Shown here in pieces: positions 20,181 through 33,000 of a stretch of 64,000 nt of DNA (positions are counted from its first letter, which is position 1; each line of letters opens with the position of its first letter). This DNA comes from Platerodrilus igneus (lineage: Eukaryota; Arthropoda; Insecta; Coleoptera; Lycidae). The stretch spans positions 6,887,501 through 6,951,500 of the forward strand of contig JARFIW010000588.1 in the NCBI GenBank assembly GCA_036346225.1. The letters run 5' to 3'. Below the pieces are notes generated by a model that saw nothing but the letters and a program-made list of their open reading frames with translations, searched no databases and was not told the DNA's origin. The position numbers were made by a program, and so were the translations under genes.

Positions 20181-21490
20181 TCTACTTCTTTAATTGTCTA
20201 AGTCTCACTACCGTATAGTAGAACGCTCCATACGTACGACTTTAAGAAACTTTTTCTATTATCTAAACTAATACTATTAGCTATTAGTAAGTTTTTCCTT
20301 TTTAAAAACATTTTTCTAGCTTGAGCTATTCTAGCTACTATATCCCTTCTACTACGTCCATCCTTTGTAATTATACTACCTAAATAGCAAAATTCATCTA
20401 CTTCCTCTAACTCGGTATTACCTATTTTTAATTTTGGTTTAGAACTAGGCTGTAACTCACTTGTCATTATCTTTGTCTTTACTGAGTTAATTCTCATACT
20501 ATAGTTACTCTGTAGTATCTCATCTAAAATATTTAAAAACTCTCCTAACTCTTCTAGACTCTGCTATAATGGCTATATCATCTGCAAAACGTAACATGTA
20601 TATTTTCTGTCCCTGTACACTAATACCTAAATCAGGAGAGACAGTATACAACCCTGTCTAACACCATTTCTAATCTTAGCTTCCTTTTCTATTTTATCAA
20701 ATCTAATTACTACGCTTTGGTTTTTATATAGACTGTAAATAATTTTTCTATCCCTATGAGAGATTCCTATTTTATGCAAAACCCTGAACATGACAATCCA
20801 ATTAACCCTATCAAATGCTTTTTCTAAATCTACAAACGCGAAATGAGTCTTTTTATTTTTTTGTAACCTTTTTTTGATAATTACTCTAATCATTAGTATC
20901 GGTTCTCTAGTCCCTCTGTCTTTACGAAAACCATATTGGTCTTCGCCTAAATAATTCTCAGTCAAAGCTTCTACTCTATTTTTAATTATTATTGTTAGTA
21001 TTAAGGACGCATGAGAAGTTAAACTAACCGTTCTAAAATTCTCACACCTATCAGCTCCTGACTTTTTTGGTATTGGGATAATATTTTTTTCGAAATCTAT
21101 TGGAACCACACCTGTGTCATATATTATTTTTACTAGTTCATATAATCTGTCTAAAGTTTTCTGACTTGCATATTTTATTAATTCTGCAGGAATATCGTCT
21201 ATCCCGGGCGCTTTATTTAGTTTAAGATTCCGAACAGCTCTATCAAATTCCTCTCTTAATATTGAGAACCCTATTTCTACATCCTCTTCTTGGTCGTTCT
21301 CTAACTCATCCATATCGTCTCCATTATATAAATCTTCTAAATATCTTTTCCATATATCTGCTACCTCAACTTTATTTATTAGAAGCTCATTATTCTCGTC
21401 TCAAATACCATTATATTTTTTCCTATCTTCTCCAAAAAACTTTTTAACTGCCCTATAAGCCCTGTCTGTCTTACCTACTCTCAAATCATC
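20181..21490 (-). pseudogene. RTE element C: reverse transcriptase region
   Basis: The minus-strand RT domain of an RTE-clade LINE. The N-terminal part (20627-21313) has LNKAPGIDDIPAELIKYA, NIIPIPKKSGADRCENFR, GEDQYGFRKDRGTREPI and FVDLEKAFDRVNW. The C-terminal part (20198-20497) has MRINSVKTKIMTSE and EVDEFCYLGSIITKDG. The FADD box region lies in the frame-broken gap between them (20498-20626), and a stop follows YGSET near 20194. RT would copy element RNA at a nicked target. Several stops make it inactive. Confidence 0.85.
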
Positions 21491-22606
21491 TTATATTCCC
21501 TTACAATTCTCCTCCATCCATTTATTTCTAGCTTTTCTACACTCATGCACTATCTTATTTCTAACTGTATTATATTTTTGCTTACTTTCACTATCCACTT
21601 CTCTGAAAGGTTTAAGCTTTCTTCTATTCTCTATTAAATCTAATATCTCCTTTGTTACCCAGGGTTTTCTCGCTTCTATTTTTTTCTTACCTATAGTCTG
21701 TGTTGGTGTATCATGTACAGTCAGTTTTATTTCTTTCCATCTATTTTCTACGTTCCCTCCTACAGCTATCTCTTTGCTCTTATTATCTAATACTTGTTTA
21801 TATTCCTCTTTTACCCTACTATCATTAAGCTTACCTAGATCCCATCCCTCTCTTTTAAACTTTCTCAATTTTTTGAATTTTAGTTTACACTTCATTTTAA
21901 CTAAGTTATGATCGCTATCTATGTCAGTCTCTGGATAACTACGACAGTTTTTAACTTGGTTTCTAAATCTTTGTTTAACTAAAATATAATCTATTTGGTA
22001 TCTAGCCCTATCACCTGGCGCTTTCCAGGTATATCTTCTCCTAACATGTTGTTCGAATAGGGTGTTTACAGTTACTAATCTATGTTCCTGGCAAAACTCA
22101 ACTAATCTTTCTCCTCTATCATTTCGTCTGCCATATCCAAATTTTCCTACCATTTTTCCCTCACTACCTTCTCCCACTGACGCATTAAAATCGCCCATAA
22201 CTATTAAATTCTCATCTCCTTTTACTTTTCTCACTATACTATTTATATCCTCGTATACCTTTTCTACTTCCTCATCCTCGCACTGAGTTGTTGGCATGTA
22301 AACCTGTACTAAAACAGTGTCTGTGGGTTTTGTACTCAATCTAACCATAATTATTCTATCACTAAATTGTAAGTACTCTTTAACTTTATGCCCTAATCTT
22401 CTACCTAACACTATTCTTACCCCTGCCTGTCCATTAGTTGAAGAAGTTGTAATTATTCTATAATTATCTTTCCAAAAGTCATTACTATCTGGCCATCTCA
22501 CCTCACTAATACCTAAAATGTCCAGCTTTTCCTTTCTCATTTCGACTAATAAATTCGTTAACTTATCTACTCTAAGTAATGACCTTACATTCCAAGTCCC
22601 TATCAC
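21491..22606 (-). pseudogene. RTE element C: AP endonuclease domain
   Basis: An open frame of 371 codons beginning MIGTWNVRSLLRVDKLTNLL. Endonuclease motifs run in order: GISEVRWP, VQVYMPTTQCEDEEV, LIVMGDFNASVG (catalytic Asp and Asn), YQIDYILVKQRF and DIDSDHNLV (catalytic Asp-His). This is the apurinic-type endonuclease that nicks target DNA for RTE elements; homologous host entries are often named craniofacial development protein 2-like. The frame ends in a stop before RT (21488-21490), and stops occur between here and 21313, so the original single ORF is broken. The domain itself looks complete. Confidence 0.85.
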
Positions 22607-22990
22607 TAAATCGAACTGTTGTTTTATATTCTTACGATGACGAGCCCCAAGTACCCCTCCGGAGATCCGAATGAGGAGTATTTTACCTCGGACAAGAATT
22701 TTACTTGTGAGCTCTCCATCATATGTATTTCGTGTTTTAGGCCACTCACACCTGAGAAATATTGTGGTAGGCTCCCATATCTTTCCACAACACAGTTTTT
22801 AAAGATTTTAGCAAAAAGCCGTATCCGTTACGGCCAACCCCCAACAAGCTTGTAAATTATTGAGGATCGCCCGAGACCAACCGACCCTCCTCCAATACCT
22901 TTTAGCCAGCAAGGCTGCTGCCCCTTGCTGCGCCTTTTAATCACCTTTTACGACAAGCAGGCTTACTATAGTAGTATTCTTTATCCCCTA
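22607..22990 (-). mobile_element. 5' leader of RTE element C
   Basis: Carries the same landmarks as the leaders of the other two RTE copies: CTCCGGAGATCCGAATGAGG (about 22658), then a segment ending in a pyrimidine-rich CTGCTGCCCC block near 22915. It marks the 5' end of the element at about 22990. Confidence 0.6.
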
Positions 22991-22999
22991 CTACTGTGC

Positions 23000-23545
23000 T
23001 TTTATTAAACTTCTATTATTTTCTTGAATTGAGAATGAGTGAAATAGTTTTTTGAACGTTATAGCTATTGGTTCTATTCCAGTTCTATTGTAAAGGTGTG
23101 TATTAATTAGAAGGATTGTACAGTGGGTGTATGGGATGACGCATTTTAGTGATTTTATGGAGACTTGTTGTTTCGGCTACTTGTATTTTCTATAGTGTTG
23201 ATTTTTTGCATTTAACTAAAATAATGGATAAATATTCAATCATAGGTCTACATATCGTTTTGTATATATTGTCAGCAGTTTCTATGTTAATTCCTGCATC
23301 TTTGTATGTAAGCCCTCTAAAATGTTTTGCCCTAGTGATCATTTGTTTCTTTTTCCTAGATGTATGATAATTAAAATTTAGTTTATTATCGAATTCAATA
23401 CCTAAATATTTAATATACTTAGAAGGTTTAATAGTGGCATTATTTATAGTGATTGTCGGTGAATTGTTTTGTATTTTGTGATTGAAAATGAGCAGCTTTG
23501 ACTTGTAAGGATTTATTTCCATTCGCCATGTGTTGGCGCAAGCTT
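23000..23545 (-). pseudogene. Jockey-clade LINE, RT C-terminal fragment
   Basis: Minus-strand frame (23190-23522) with MEINPYKSKLLIFNHK and IKYLGIEFDNKLNFNYH, the jockey RT thumb pattern, then AETTSLHKITKMRHPIHPL toward the 3' end. Just upstream it reads LQACANTWRMEI, which would follow directly on the fragment at 25545-26060. Confidence 0.65.
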
Positions 23546-25544
23546 GTAAGGTAAAAAGGGTAATTAAACTTTATGTAAGTTTATTACTCTTTATCCTCGT
23601 GACTATCAGCTATATACCAAACATCTCTATTTTCTATACTTTAATCTGATATCACTAGGTCGAGAATTTCTTCTTTTTCTTTTTAAGCCCAAGGTAATGT
23701 CGGATGGAAAACGGCTTTAGTCAAAGAAAACTCTTAAGGGTTAAACGGCTAGTAGAGTGTTAGCTCTGGGTAGATCATGAGCATGGGTCATGGGTGAATA
23801 ATAGACCAAAAATACCTTTAATAAGCGCCACCGTATTTTTTAATACAATTGCCAACAAAATTTAACTGTGTTTGTATAAGGGGAATGCGGAAACCTTATC
23901 TTAACACCACTAACATAGCCATAAAACTTACCAAAACCTCAACCACCAGATGTCAAACAGATGTCTCAGCTTTACCTGTGAACAAACAAAAACACAACAT
24001 GGACACCATTTGTGTCCTCAAAAGCATATGCCAAAAATAGAATAAGTGAATTTAAACATCTGTAATATACTAAATGAATTTAGTTTCATTACACACCCTT
24101 TTTACTTAAGGAGGACTTGTTCTAGTTTCCTTTTTTTAAATTTAAATGTTGAATAATAAAACGTCTTTCAAAAGAAACAAAAGGAATTCTATTTATATAA
24201 ATGTTTGATTCTATACAGTTGACTGCAATATATAGGATTATGTTCTTGTCATATTTTTTATAAAAAATTTTAGTGAAATTTAACATTCAACATAAATATA
24301 TATAAATGGATCATTTTTATAAGAATTAGTTAAATAAACATGTAATATATTATTTGTTCATAACACATAATTTTATTTTTCTTTAATCATTGAAGTACTT
24401 CATTGACTATTACAACAAATATTGATCGTCAAAAGCAGCGATTGTAAAATGCAAATACTCAAATTTAACTGTAATCTACAAAAACACGCGAATTTCTACA
24501 CCAATGAAAGAGCTTTTACATGACCTGAATGTCTTTAAGCAAAATGTAAAATTAAACCAAGACTGCATCTGGCGTCTAGATTATAAAACAGAATCTATAC
24601 TATTTTTTATCTGACATAAGTTGTCATTCTAGATATCTTAAACACATTGATTGAATGGGTGTACAAACAACTGACAAACTAGATACTTATTCGTTGTTGT
24701 TACTAACTTCAAAAAACTACTTTATATTTTCGTTACTCTAATAATTAACGTAGGATATTTCATAATAATTTACTATAGTTTCAAAGTTATGGAAAGTTTC
24801 AAACACTCACGTGCATCCAAATGAATTGCAGGTGCAAAACCTTGTCGTCAGCTGTTGTATTTTTCCAGCGTAATATCTAGTTGATATTAGTCATCGGTAA
24901 GTTTGGAGTTCAGGATTCTTTGTAGAATAAACAATTGCTATACTGCGTAGTTAATTAAATAGAACCAAACCATAACTGCTTGCTTTAAATTTACTGCGAC
25001 GAAGATTTATTATAATTTAACATCGAAAATTGTTGTTGTAGATATGTCCGTAAGATATTGCACTAAGGTGAAAAATATTAGTATAATTTATTGTATTAAT
25101 ATATACCAACTGTCTTAAATGATGTCCTATAATCGTTCCATATTCTCAGGCCTGTAGGGATCAACTAACTTATGTGAAGCGAGGCTTATCAAAACTCGTG
25201 CCCACGCGACCGATGTTAGGCCCAACCTCTAGACCGTAAGAATCTATTGTTCACTACGTTTTCTTCTTGACTTTATTAGACGCCACGTGTTTTAGCCGGG
25301 CCATCTTGACTTTGTATCGTCTACAAAAAGCGACTTGCACTCTTGGACGTTGGGAATAAAGTGTTGATTATTAACTTGACAGCGCTTGGTAACAAACTTC
25401 AGAATATATATTTTCTAGAATCTATGTGTTATTACGAACATTATACTTTAATCTTTATTGGTTGATAATTCACAAATTAAATGCTTTAAAATATAGCTGT
25501 TTTATTATTATTTTATTGGGCTAGATGTAACTAGAAAAAAAATA
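23546..25544. other. 2-kb stretch separating two jockey fragments
   Basis: AT-rich, no gene recognised. CAAGCTTGTAAGG at its left edge resembles CAAGCTAGTAGG at its right edge, as a diverged target duplication would. It may be an unrecognised insertion into one jockey copy. Confidence 0.35.
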
Positions 25545-26060
25545 CGTTACAAGCTAGTAGGTTATCCACCTGTGTTTGTAATGCGGACATAGTGCTGATT
25601 AAGTTTTTGTTGTAGCATAACACAGCTGTGTCGTCGGCAAATTGAAGGATATAGCTGTTCTCCATAGGTTTTTCACAGATATCACTACAATAGAGGTTGT
25701 ACAATATGGGCGACAGTGGTGATCCTTATGGTACACCTTGATGTAACGAGAATGATTGGGATCGAGCGCTGTTGATTTTTATTTGGCATTTTCTGTGTGT
25801 TAAGTAGCTTTTGATGATCCATATTAACGAGTGAAGCAGTTCAGTCTGTATAGTTTATATAATAAGCCCCTGTGCCAAACAGAGTCAAATGCTTTCCTAA
25901 TATCTAGAAAGACTCTTGCAATCTTCAGCCCTTTCAGTCGGACTGCCTGTACATTGGATGTTTATATAGCCATTGGATGAATTGTTGAGGAGTTTTCTTT
26001 AAATCCAAACTGATAGGGTGGGATGGTATTGTAAATTTCTTCGTGGTATAACTAACTGTA
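25545..26060 (-). pseudogene. Jockey-clade LINE, RT palm fragment
   Basis: The minus strand reads IPPYQFGFKENSS, ARVFLDIRKAFDSVWHRGLL, then after a frame change YGSPLSPILYNLYCSDI and QFADDTAVLC with the catalytic FADD box. Frames are broken in several places. The order and spacing fit a jockey RT interrupted by the segment at 23546-25544. Confidence 0.7.
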
Positions 26061-27120
26061 AATAAAATTCCATCCAATTTTAGTCTCTATTAATAGTAAA
26101 CTTCAAAACATTAAATCACGCGTTTATTAACTTTAAAAGAAACAGAACCTAATCTAACCTCCTCTGGCCAGGTATTATTAACAGAACTTGTAAAGAAACC
26201 TTAAACTGAAAATAATACTACCATTTCATTGCACTAGATTCTTAATTTGCTTTACGACATTATGTAAATCCCAACTACTTAAAAATCATGAATAACTGAC
26301 GTGGAAATACATGGCATAATATCTTCTGTTTTCATCATTTCGAGTTCCACTAAAAATGTGAAATTTACACAAAATAATGTACTAACAATACATAATACAA
26401 TTAAAGTTTGAGTTTCACTTAATACGAACATTTTGCATTTTAAAGTTTTCAAACTGCTTTTCTATCAATTTCATCCTTAAATGTAAATAACTAATTTGGT
26501 GGTTTAGGAACCCATTTAAATTATATTTACAAGCACTTATTGACGTACTTTTTCAGCATCAAAATAAAATACAATAAAAACTCTGTGCTCACAATTTATG
26601 TTTTAAGTTTTTCCAGATTAACTCCACTATGGACTAATTATTTCCTCGGCCCATTAGAACACTTCATTTCTGTGATTTATCCAACGTACGTTGATAAGTG
26701 AAACTTCACTTTTACCCTTTTTCACAACTGAGTTGCAATTTAATTCCACGCACACACGTGTTCGAAAATTTCCTGGTCAATACCTTTAGCGAAGCTCAAT
26801 ATAATTCACAACCAGCATGAGGGCCATTGACTTCTACCAACACCAGTTTGTTAACCTTAAATCATATTTTTGTTCTTGTCCCCGTCTGCCACCTTACCCA
26901 AGACAAGTGGCTTACGTACACGTTCGTTGTTATTGACGCATAATTTTATTCTTGTCTTCCTTTCTGTATTAAGTTTATTCGAACTTCTTAATCTCGCATG
27001 CTTTGTTAAAATCCCGCACTCGGTTTCTACACAATATTACGCCTAAGATTTTTTTTACAGCAAGATCTTTTCAGTTTTTGTGAGGACCATCATTAATTTT
27101 TTTGCATTTTATGGGTGTTT
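26061..27120. other. Stretch without recognisable features
   Basis: AT-rich. No coding, RNA or repeat signal that I can support. Confidence 0.35.
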
Positions 27121-27496
27121 GGTTGGGACTGTGTCATCTTATAAACTAAGGTCGATGGTTCACCCACTTTTGTAAAGGGTTTCATCACGACAAGAAAAAA
27201 AAAGAAATATAAATATAAAAAATAATAATAATAAAGATAAAAATGATAAAATACTAAGTAAACAAGTTAAAGTGTAAAAGTATGAAAAAGTTACTTCTTA
27301 ACTAGCAGACTCACCAGCCCATTTGTCTTTTTCATACTTTTTACACTTTAACTTCTCTACTTAATATTTTATCATTCTTATCTTTATTATTATTATTTTA
27401 TATTTATTTTGATTTTGTTTTCTTGTCCTGATGAAGCCCCTTACAAAAATGGGGGAAACATCGAACTTAGTTTATAAGATGACATGGTCCCAACCC
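27121..27496. mobile_element. Fold-back element with hammerhead-like core
   Basis: Ends are GGTTGGGACTGTGTCATC and GATGACATGGTCCCAACC, with homologous sequence throughout both arms and a spacer of about 60 bp. The right arm contains CTGATGA (27428-27434), a stem-forming GCCCC...GGGG pair, and GAAAC (27455-27459). These are the invariant core blocks of a hammerhead ribozyme. The left arm carries a degraded inverted copy. Such motifs occur in Penelope-like retroelement terminal repeats. Confidence 0.6.
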
Positions 27497-28084
27497 GGAA
27501 TCATAAGTATTTATAACGTTACAGCTTTTCAAAGAAAAATGTAACAAACCTCAGTTAGTATGGATGTTGCTTATTTGTTGGCAAAAGAAGGAAAACCCTG
27601 TATCGTACTTGTGGATTAATTACTTAGTAACTAAAAGAGGATAATAAATATTGTAAGGAAGAACCACCGAATATGACTTCAGATTTGAAAACAATAACAG
27701 TATGCATTGCAAATGTTAATGTACTTACAAGTAGCAGCTCTTATGACTAACACTGTTGTACAAAAGAAAACTTGTTTATGTTTTAATTATGACTTCACTC
27801 TTCGAAGATCGAACTGTATGGATCAACTTCACTTCAGCAAGTAACCACACACACTCTTGAAATATCACTTAAGGGTTGTCAATTGTGAAACAAGTATCGC
27901 GCACTCACATAGTGCTTCTGTGTGAGAAACAGGAAATACAGGTAACGGGTTTACGAGGATGACACAACCCTTTATGATAAAAACATCGTTAAAAGGTGTA
28001 TGCTGGAAGCTATTGGTGAATTGTGCTCAGAAAAGTTAAAACTATGCAAGAATATTGTATGGAGGCTATAACAGTTTAATTCTA
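27497..28084. other. Stretch without recognisable features
   Basis: No gene, RNA or repeat signal was found. Confidence 0.35.
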
Positions 28085-28086
28085 TA

Positions 28087-28803
28087 CAGGGTTTTTCACG
28101 ACGACCGTGCATTAGACATTTCTCAGAAAGTACAGGAGATAGAAGTATGAAATTTTATATGTAGTGATTGTTTGATATGCCGAGTTGATCTAAAATATTT
28201 TCGTTTTGATAGCACTTCTGGTTATACCGGAAGTTGCTACTATCTTTGTTATTTTAAATGGAACACCCTGTATATTTTTGCATTTTCAGATTCTACACAA
28301 AATTTTAAGTTAAATTCCTTTAATAAGTAATATCCCAATATTTTACCGTTTTTGAAATATTTAGCTTTTTATGTTTTGTTTTTTTTTTGTAAAATACTGA
28401 TATACTTTCTTGACAATAATGTACATTTAAATTTACAGTTTAGAAACCAATTATTAGCAGATATACTATTCAAATGTTTGATAAACATTAAAATGTATTT
28501 GTTTTCATTCAACACTATACTGTCCGACATTTTTACTTAAAGTTTCTTACATAAAAAATCTGAAAAGTCAATTTTTCTAAATGGAACACCCCGTATATTT
28601 TGATATTTTCAAATTGTTCAATCATTTTTAAGGTAACTTTATGTAACAAGTCCTATTCTGAAGTTAAACTATTTTTAAGTTATTTGATTTTAATGACATT
28701 AAGTGGTTCTACTACGATAATAAAAATAAATATAAAATTTCATACTTCTATCTCCTGTACTTTCTGAAAAATGTCTAATGCACGGTCATCGTGAAAAACC
28801 CTG
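28087..28803. mobile_element. 717-bp MITE with about 74-bp terminal inverted repeats
   Basis: The left end CAGGGTTTTTCACGACGACC and the right end GGTCATCGTGAAAAACCCTG are inverted, with matching sequence for about 74 bp. TA flanks both sides (28085-28086 and 28804-28805), as in Tc1/mariner-mobilised elements. AAATGGAACACCC(T/C)GTATAT occurs twice inside (about 28258 and 28579). No coding. Ends are similar to those of the fold-back elements at 47987-56462. Confidence 0.8.
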
Positions 28804-28805
28804 TA

Positions 28806-29504
28806 TATGATTCATTTATTTTGTTTTGGAATTTATATTGAAGTTAGTTATGAAAATCGTTAATTCAATTATTAAGCAAATGGGCAATGACAACTAGTTG
28901 AATTATTCGCGCAAGGTCAAGTATGTTCTTTGCTACACTTGATCTACTTAACATGGAAGATAAGTATTTTTTTCGACCTAGAGATATGTTAAGGACCGGC
29001 TTCATAATAAGATTTGAATGCTCCTTTAAATGTTAAAAGTTCCTCTACATTAAGTTTCATAATCCTAACAGGAACTTTAACTACTGCTAAAAACTTCTTA
29101 ATCTTGAATAGCCATATTGACCTTTAGGTGGTTTTAAAGTCAAACTTAACATCAGAAACAGTTGTCAGTTTGTCACTGCTTATAATTGATGTGTACTTTG
29201 GTTGGTTTTGTGCTTGATAGTATAATTTATAATGAATAGTCGTGTACGGCATATGTAGCATCAAGCACTGGTTCTACAAGCACTTCAGAGGATGAGGCAT
29301 TCACTTAAGACGAAGAAAAGTGTATTGAAAAAGGAAAAATAGGTTTGATGTGTATTTTCTGGACTTTTTTTTTAAAGATTCGGATTAACAAAACCTACTA
29401 CCTCGTTCCTTATTAATTAAACTCTAACTTTTACTAATTACACACACCAATAGGTATATTTTAATTTAATACCTTCAAACTGTTTATTCATACACTTGTG
29501 CTAT
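28806..29504. other. Stretch without recognisable features
   Basis: AT-rich. No homology seen. Confidence 0.35.
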
Positions 29505-29985
29505 AAATGTACAGGCAGCAAGCGATGAGAATTTACGAATTCGCAATATAGTAGCTTGTTGGCCTGGTTACACTCACGACCAAATTATTTTTAACAACTC
29601 ACTATTGAAGCACGAATTTTAAGAATAATGTGTACAGCCTATACCTATTAGCTGAAGACGGTGGTTTTATAATCATACTATATCTTACGAATAAACTACA
29701 AGACGTTCATACACTAGCTGAAAATATTTATAATAAAAGCATTATGCCCACATTGAATTGAAAGACAATACGTTGTATGGAAGCGACTTTTCCCAATATT
29801 GAACACTGGCTTTAGATTTTCATTGGAACTGCTCTTGCTGTTATTGTGACCATCGCTGTCATATACCATATCGTAGTGACAATGCATGATGAGTTTCCAA
29901 ATCAATGATTGAGGATGTTATTGATGGTAATGATGTCATGGAAATAGTCAAAGACAACTAAGACCAATATGCAGGGAGACATATA
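29505..29985 (+). pseudogene. Harbinger (HARBI1-like) transposase remnant
   Basis: The plus strand reads VQAASDENLRIRNIVACWPG and THDQIIFNNS, the conserved block around a catalytic Asp of Harbinger nucleases. A degraded GDGGY-like stretch follows, then VVWKRLFPILNTGFRFSLE, corresponding to the ERLFGVWKRRFPVL motif near the third acidic residue. Many stops. N-terminal half absent. Confidence 0.65.
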
Positions 29986-30181
29986 CGCCAACTACAATAA
30001 ATAAACATTTCAATAAAATGAAGTAAATGTATAATGTTTTTATGGCAGTATTAGTAGGAAACTAATTGTAAGAAAATATTTTTATATAACTCAACTTGCA
30101 TATTTACTGTAAGGTAATTGTCTATAGCTAAATTATACAATTTATTATAATTTAAAATGTTAAACACGTTTTTAAAAATAT

Positions 30182-30578
30182 CATCATTAGGTCTTCAGTC
30201 CTAGAACTGGTTGGCCACGTACCCTCATTGTTTCCTAGTCTGAACCAACCTACACATTTCCCTGAAATTTGCACAGTCTGCATCTCTCACTATATGTGTG
30301 CTAAAGTCTGATCTCGGTCTACCTCTAACTCTCTTTTCATAACTCTGCTTGTAGTATATCCCGTACTATTCCCCAGAAATGCCTTAGAACGTATCCTGTC
30401 CTTCTATTTCTCCTATTTTTCATTTTCCACAGATATCTTTATTCGCCTACTACTTCTACAACCTATTTGTTATTAACTTTGTCTGTCCATGCTACCATCT
30501 TCATACATCTAAAGCACAACATTCCAAAAGGTTTCTATCTCTTTCTAGTCTGCTGTTCCTACTGTCCCTATTTCATAG
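30182..30578 (-). repeat. Terminal 3' module of RTE element A
   Basis: Corresponds to the RTE C-terminal coding tail and its 3' end, starting at TCATCATTAGGTCTTCAG. It parallels 50674-51045 of element B. Its continuation lies at 32242, across the inserted LTR-like element. Confidence 0.7.
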
Positions 30579-30582
30579 ATGT

Positions 30583-32237
30583 TGTCACACCTAAATGCGA
30601 GGGGTAAAATATAAGGCCCCGCTGAAGGCGTACTAGGAGTGAATTGTAGCAACGCTGTGCTCGAACCGATGAAAGTGGCTCGAACTCGGAGAGATTAATT
30701 TGTTGCTTCCTGTTCCGCGGCTAGTCAAAGAGCACACAAGGGTCGTAGGAGTGCTACATAAGAGAAAAGTAGATATGGGCGCCAGGGCTAGGTTATGCCC
30801 AGGAAACAACTCAAGCAAAAAGTTAACCACACCCAACCCGATTATGAAGACTATGTAATCCAGGTTAGAATTCCCCGCAGTAATTATCTAAATAGCTCCT
30901 GATTTCCAATTAATAAAAACTTTGTGTCGTACACACTTGCACAATCTCTTTAATATTTGTAAATAAAGTAACCAGACAGATTCTAAGCAATATAAGATAA
31001 TGTGAACCAGTGGCAATGTAATCATAACACTGAGTAATTCAAGACAAAAGCCTCTAGGCTCGTATTAAAATTTAAAATTGAGTGTTGTGAATATAAGTTA
31101 CCAAATATTTATATCCCACAATGTGCGCAAATTGTGTTCACAATTAGGCTTAAAATAGCAATATTCTTTTATAATCTTTACATTTTTATCGATAGTTAAT
31201 TGTCACATATAAATCCTTTTACCCTTAAATAATTATTCTCAGTTATGAAAAATTTAAGACCAACCAATATTTTATTCTAGTTAGAAATAAATAACTTTAC
31301 TACTCCGCACCACAAGTAAACTATTTTCTAGGGCTACTCACGATCACCCCTTGGACATGAACCTGTACCGATGAATTGGATTCAGGAACAGCTGATGCAA
31401 TATCCAACGTCAGCAGTACCAACTATGGATTAAGCCTCTACTTCAACTCCACTACCAATTCCAGAACCAAACGCAGAAAGACATTCACAAAACTCACGAA
31501 TGCGCCAACAACTAATAATTCAGGACAACCTAAAAACCCTGCAATAATACAATTAACCACCTGTTAATTATAACTCCTCTTTACCTTCGTTAAAAAGGGT
31601 TCTTATACAATACCAATAAATTCTTGCACTGTTGAAATATAGACAGAAGTGCTAATATCTAAAGGATTTAATATTAGTACCATAAGGACAAAGTTTATTA
31701 CTTACAAAAGATGGAAGCTCACGCCAAACTATCTTTCCGATAAGCGGTCCGAACAGATGTGGAATTTTAATTTGTACCAACAACTAGAAATATCCGTTCA
31801 GTAAATTTAGGTGTGCTTACCACATTCATTTCCTACAAATCCTTACAACGTAAGTTCGGGTAGTTTCAACTCTGAAAACCCTTTTAATTTAGTAAGCCAC
31901 CAAGCGTGTTTTACGTGCGACCTAACGTTCTTCTGTTCGTAAATCAATAATTATGTCCGCGCAGCCTACTATCATGTTAACAAACAAGTACTGATATCTC
32001 GACTCTTTATACAACACATTGATGCGATACTCCGCCTTCAAACATTGAGATATAGTTTAAACAAAGGTTAAATTTCCTTAAAATAACTTTCTTCCTTTTG
32101 ACAATACAGTGCGTTTCTCAACGTTACACGAATCAAATAAAATAAATTCCTTTATTACTAGACATTTACAACTTTATAGACAGAATTATATACAGAAATT
32201 GAATTAATTTTGTAGCGGTCATAGAATGACTGTTACA
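30583..32237. mobile_element. LTR-like insertion (solo LTR candidate), 1655 bp
   Basis: Begins TGTCACACC and ends CTGTTACA, the TG...CA ends of LTRs. ATGT flanks both sides (30579-30582 and 32238-32241), a 4-bp duplication. Removing it restores the RTE element A alignment with element B. No pol coding is present. It contains AATAAA-type signals near its right end (about 32135-32150). Length is high for a solo LTR, so a truncated element is possible. Confidence 0.6.
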
Positions 32238-32345
32238 ATGTACTGTGCTGTGCTCCACACTATGCTTTGAACAGTTTTCTTCTTGTATCTATGTTTGTTG
32301 TGTTTGAACATAGCTGCTGTTCTTTCTTGTTTGATGCAGTTCGGT

Positions 32346-33000
32346 CACCTATTGTCTTACAGTTATATACCCTATTTCCCCGATATTCAGTGGTATATGA
32401 AGGAGGGTAAGCAGCCTTTGGCTGCCAAGTTTTTCCAGCACCTGAACCTTTGTCGAATTAATAGTTTTTCCAATTTATCCTTTCGCACAATCAACATTAG
32501 TTGAAAATATGTCACAACCAACACCTGCAGTTGTTTATAATAATCTTCAGAGCACTTATTTTTTCGTCATTGGGTTTTACGTCTTGAAACTGGCTGGATT
32601 TGTACCTCAGCTTATTATGTTCTGAGCTAGCCCACCAGATTCCCTGCAATTCCTGCAACAGTCGATATACAGGTCGCTTCCCTTCTATTGTTTTCTAATT
32701 ATATGCCCTTTTTCACCGAGATTCAGTGGTATGTGAAGGGGGTTAAGCAGCCTGTGGCTGTCAAGGTTCCCCTAACACTTAGACATTTGCCGTATTAATA
32801 GTTTTCAAATAAATCCTTTCATACAATTAACATTAGTTGAGAGTATTGCAAAACCAATACCTGTAGTTGTTTATAATAATCACTATTTTTAAGTACAGTT
32901 ATTATTTTTGTCATTAGTTTTACCATCTTGCGGCTGATTGGAAGCGTACCTCCATTGATTTCTATTCTGAGCTAGCCTACACAATTCCCTGAAATTCTCA
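32346..33000 (-). repeat. Tandem 3'-end modules of RTE element A, about 335-bp period
   Basis: A block starting near CTATTGTCTTACAGTTATAT (32350) recurs near 32685 (CTATTGTTTTCTAATTATAT). Each contains TTCAGTGGTATNTGAAGG, a GGCTG(C/T)CAAG block and a CGTCATTNGTTTT...CTGG block. The last block is a degraded copy of the ORF C-terminal coding. Confidence 0.7.

Noticed and set aside
31376..31567. Thr/Asn-rich plus-strand frame in the LTR-like insert
   Set aside because: Compositionally simple, with no gag-like motif and no continuation.
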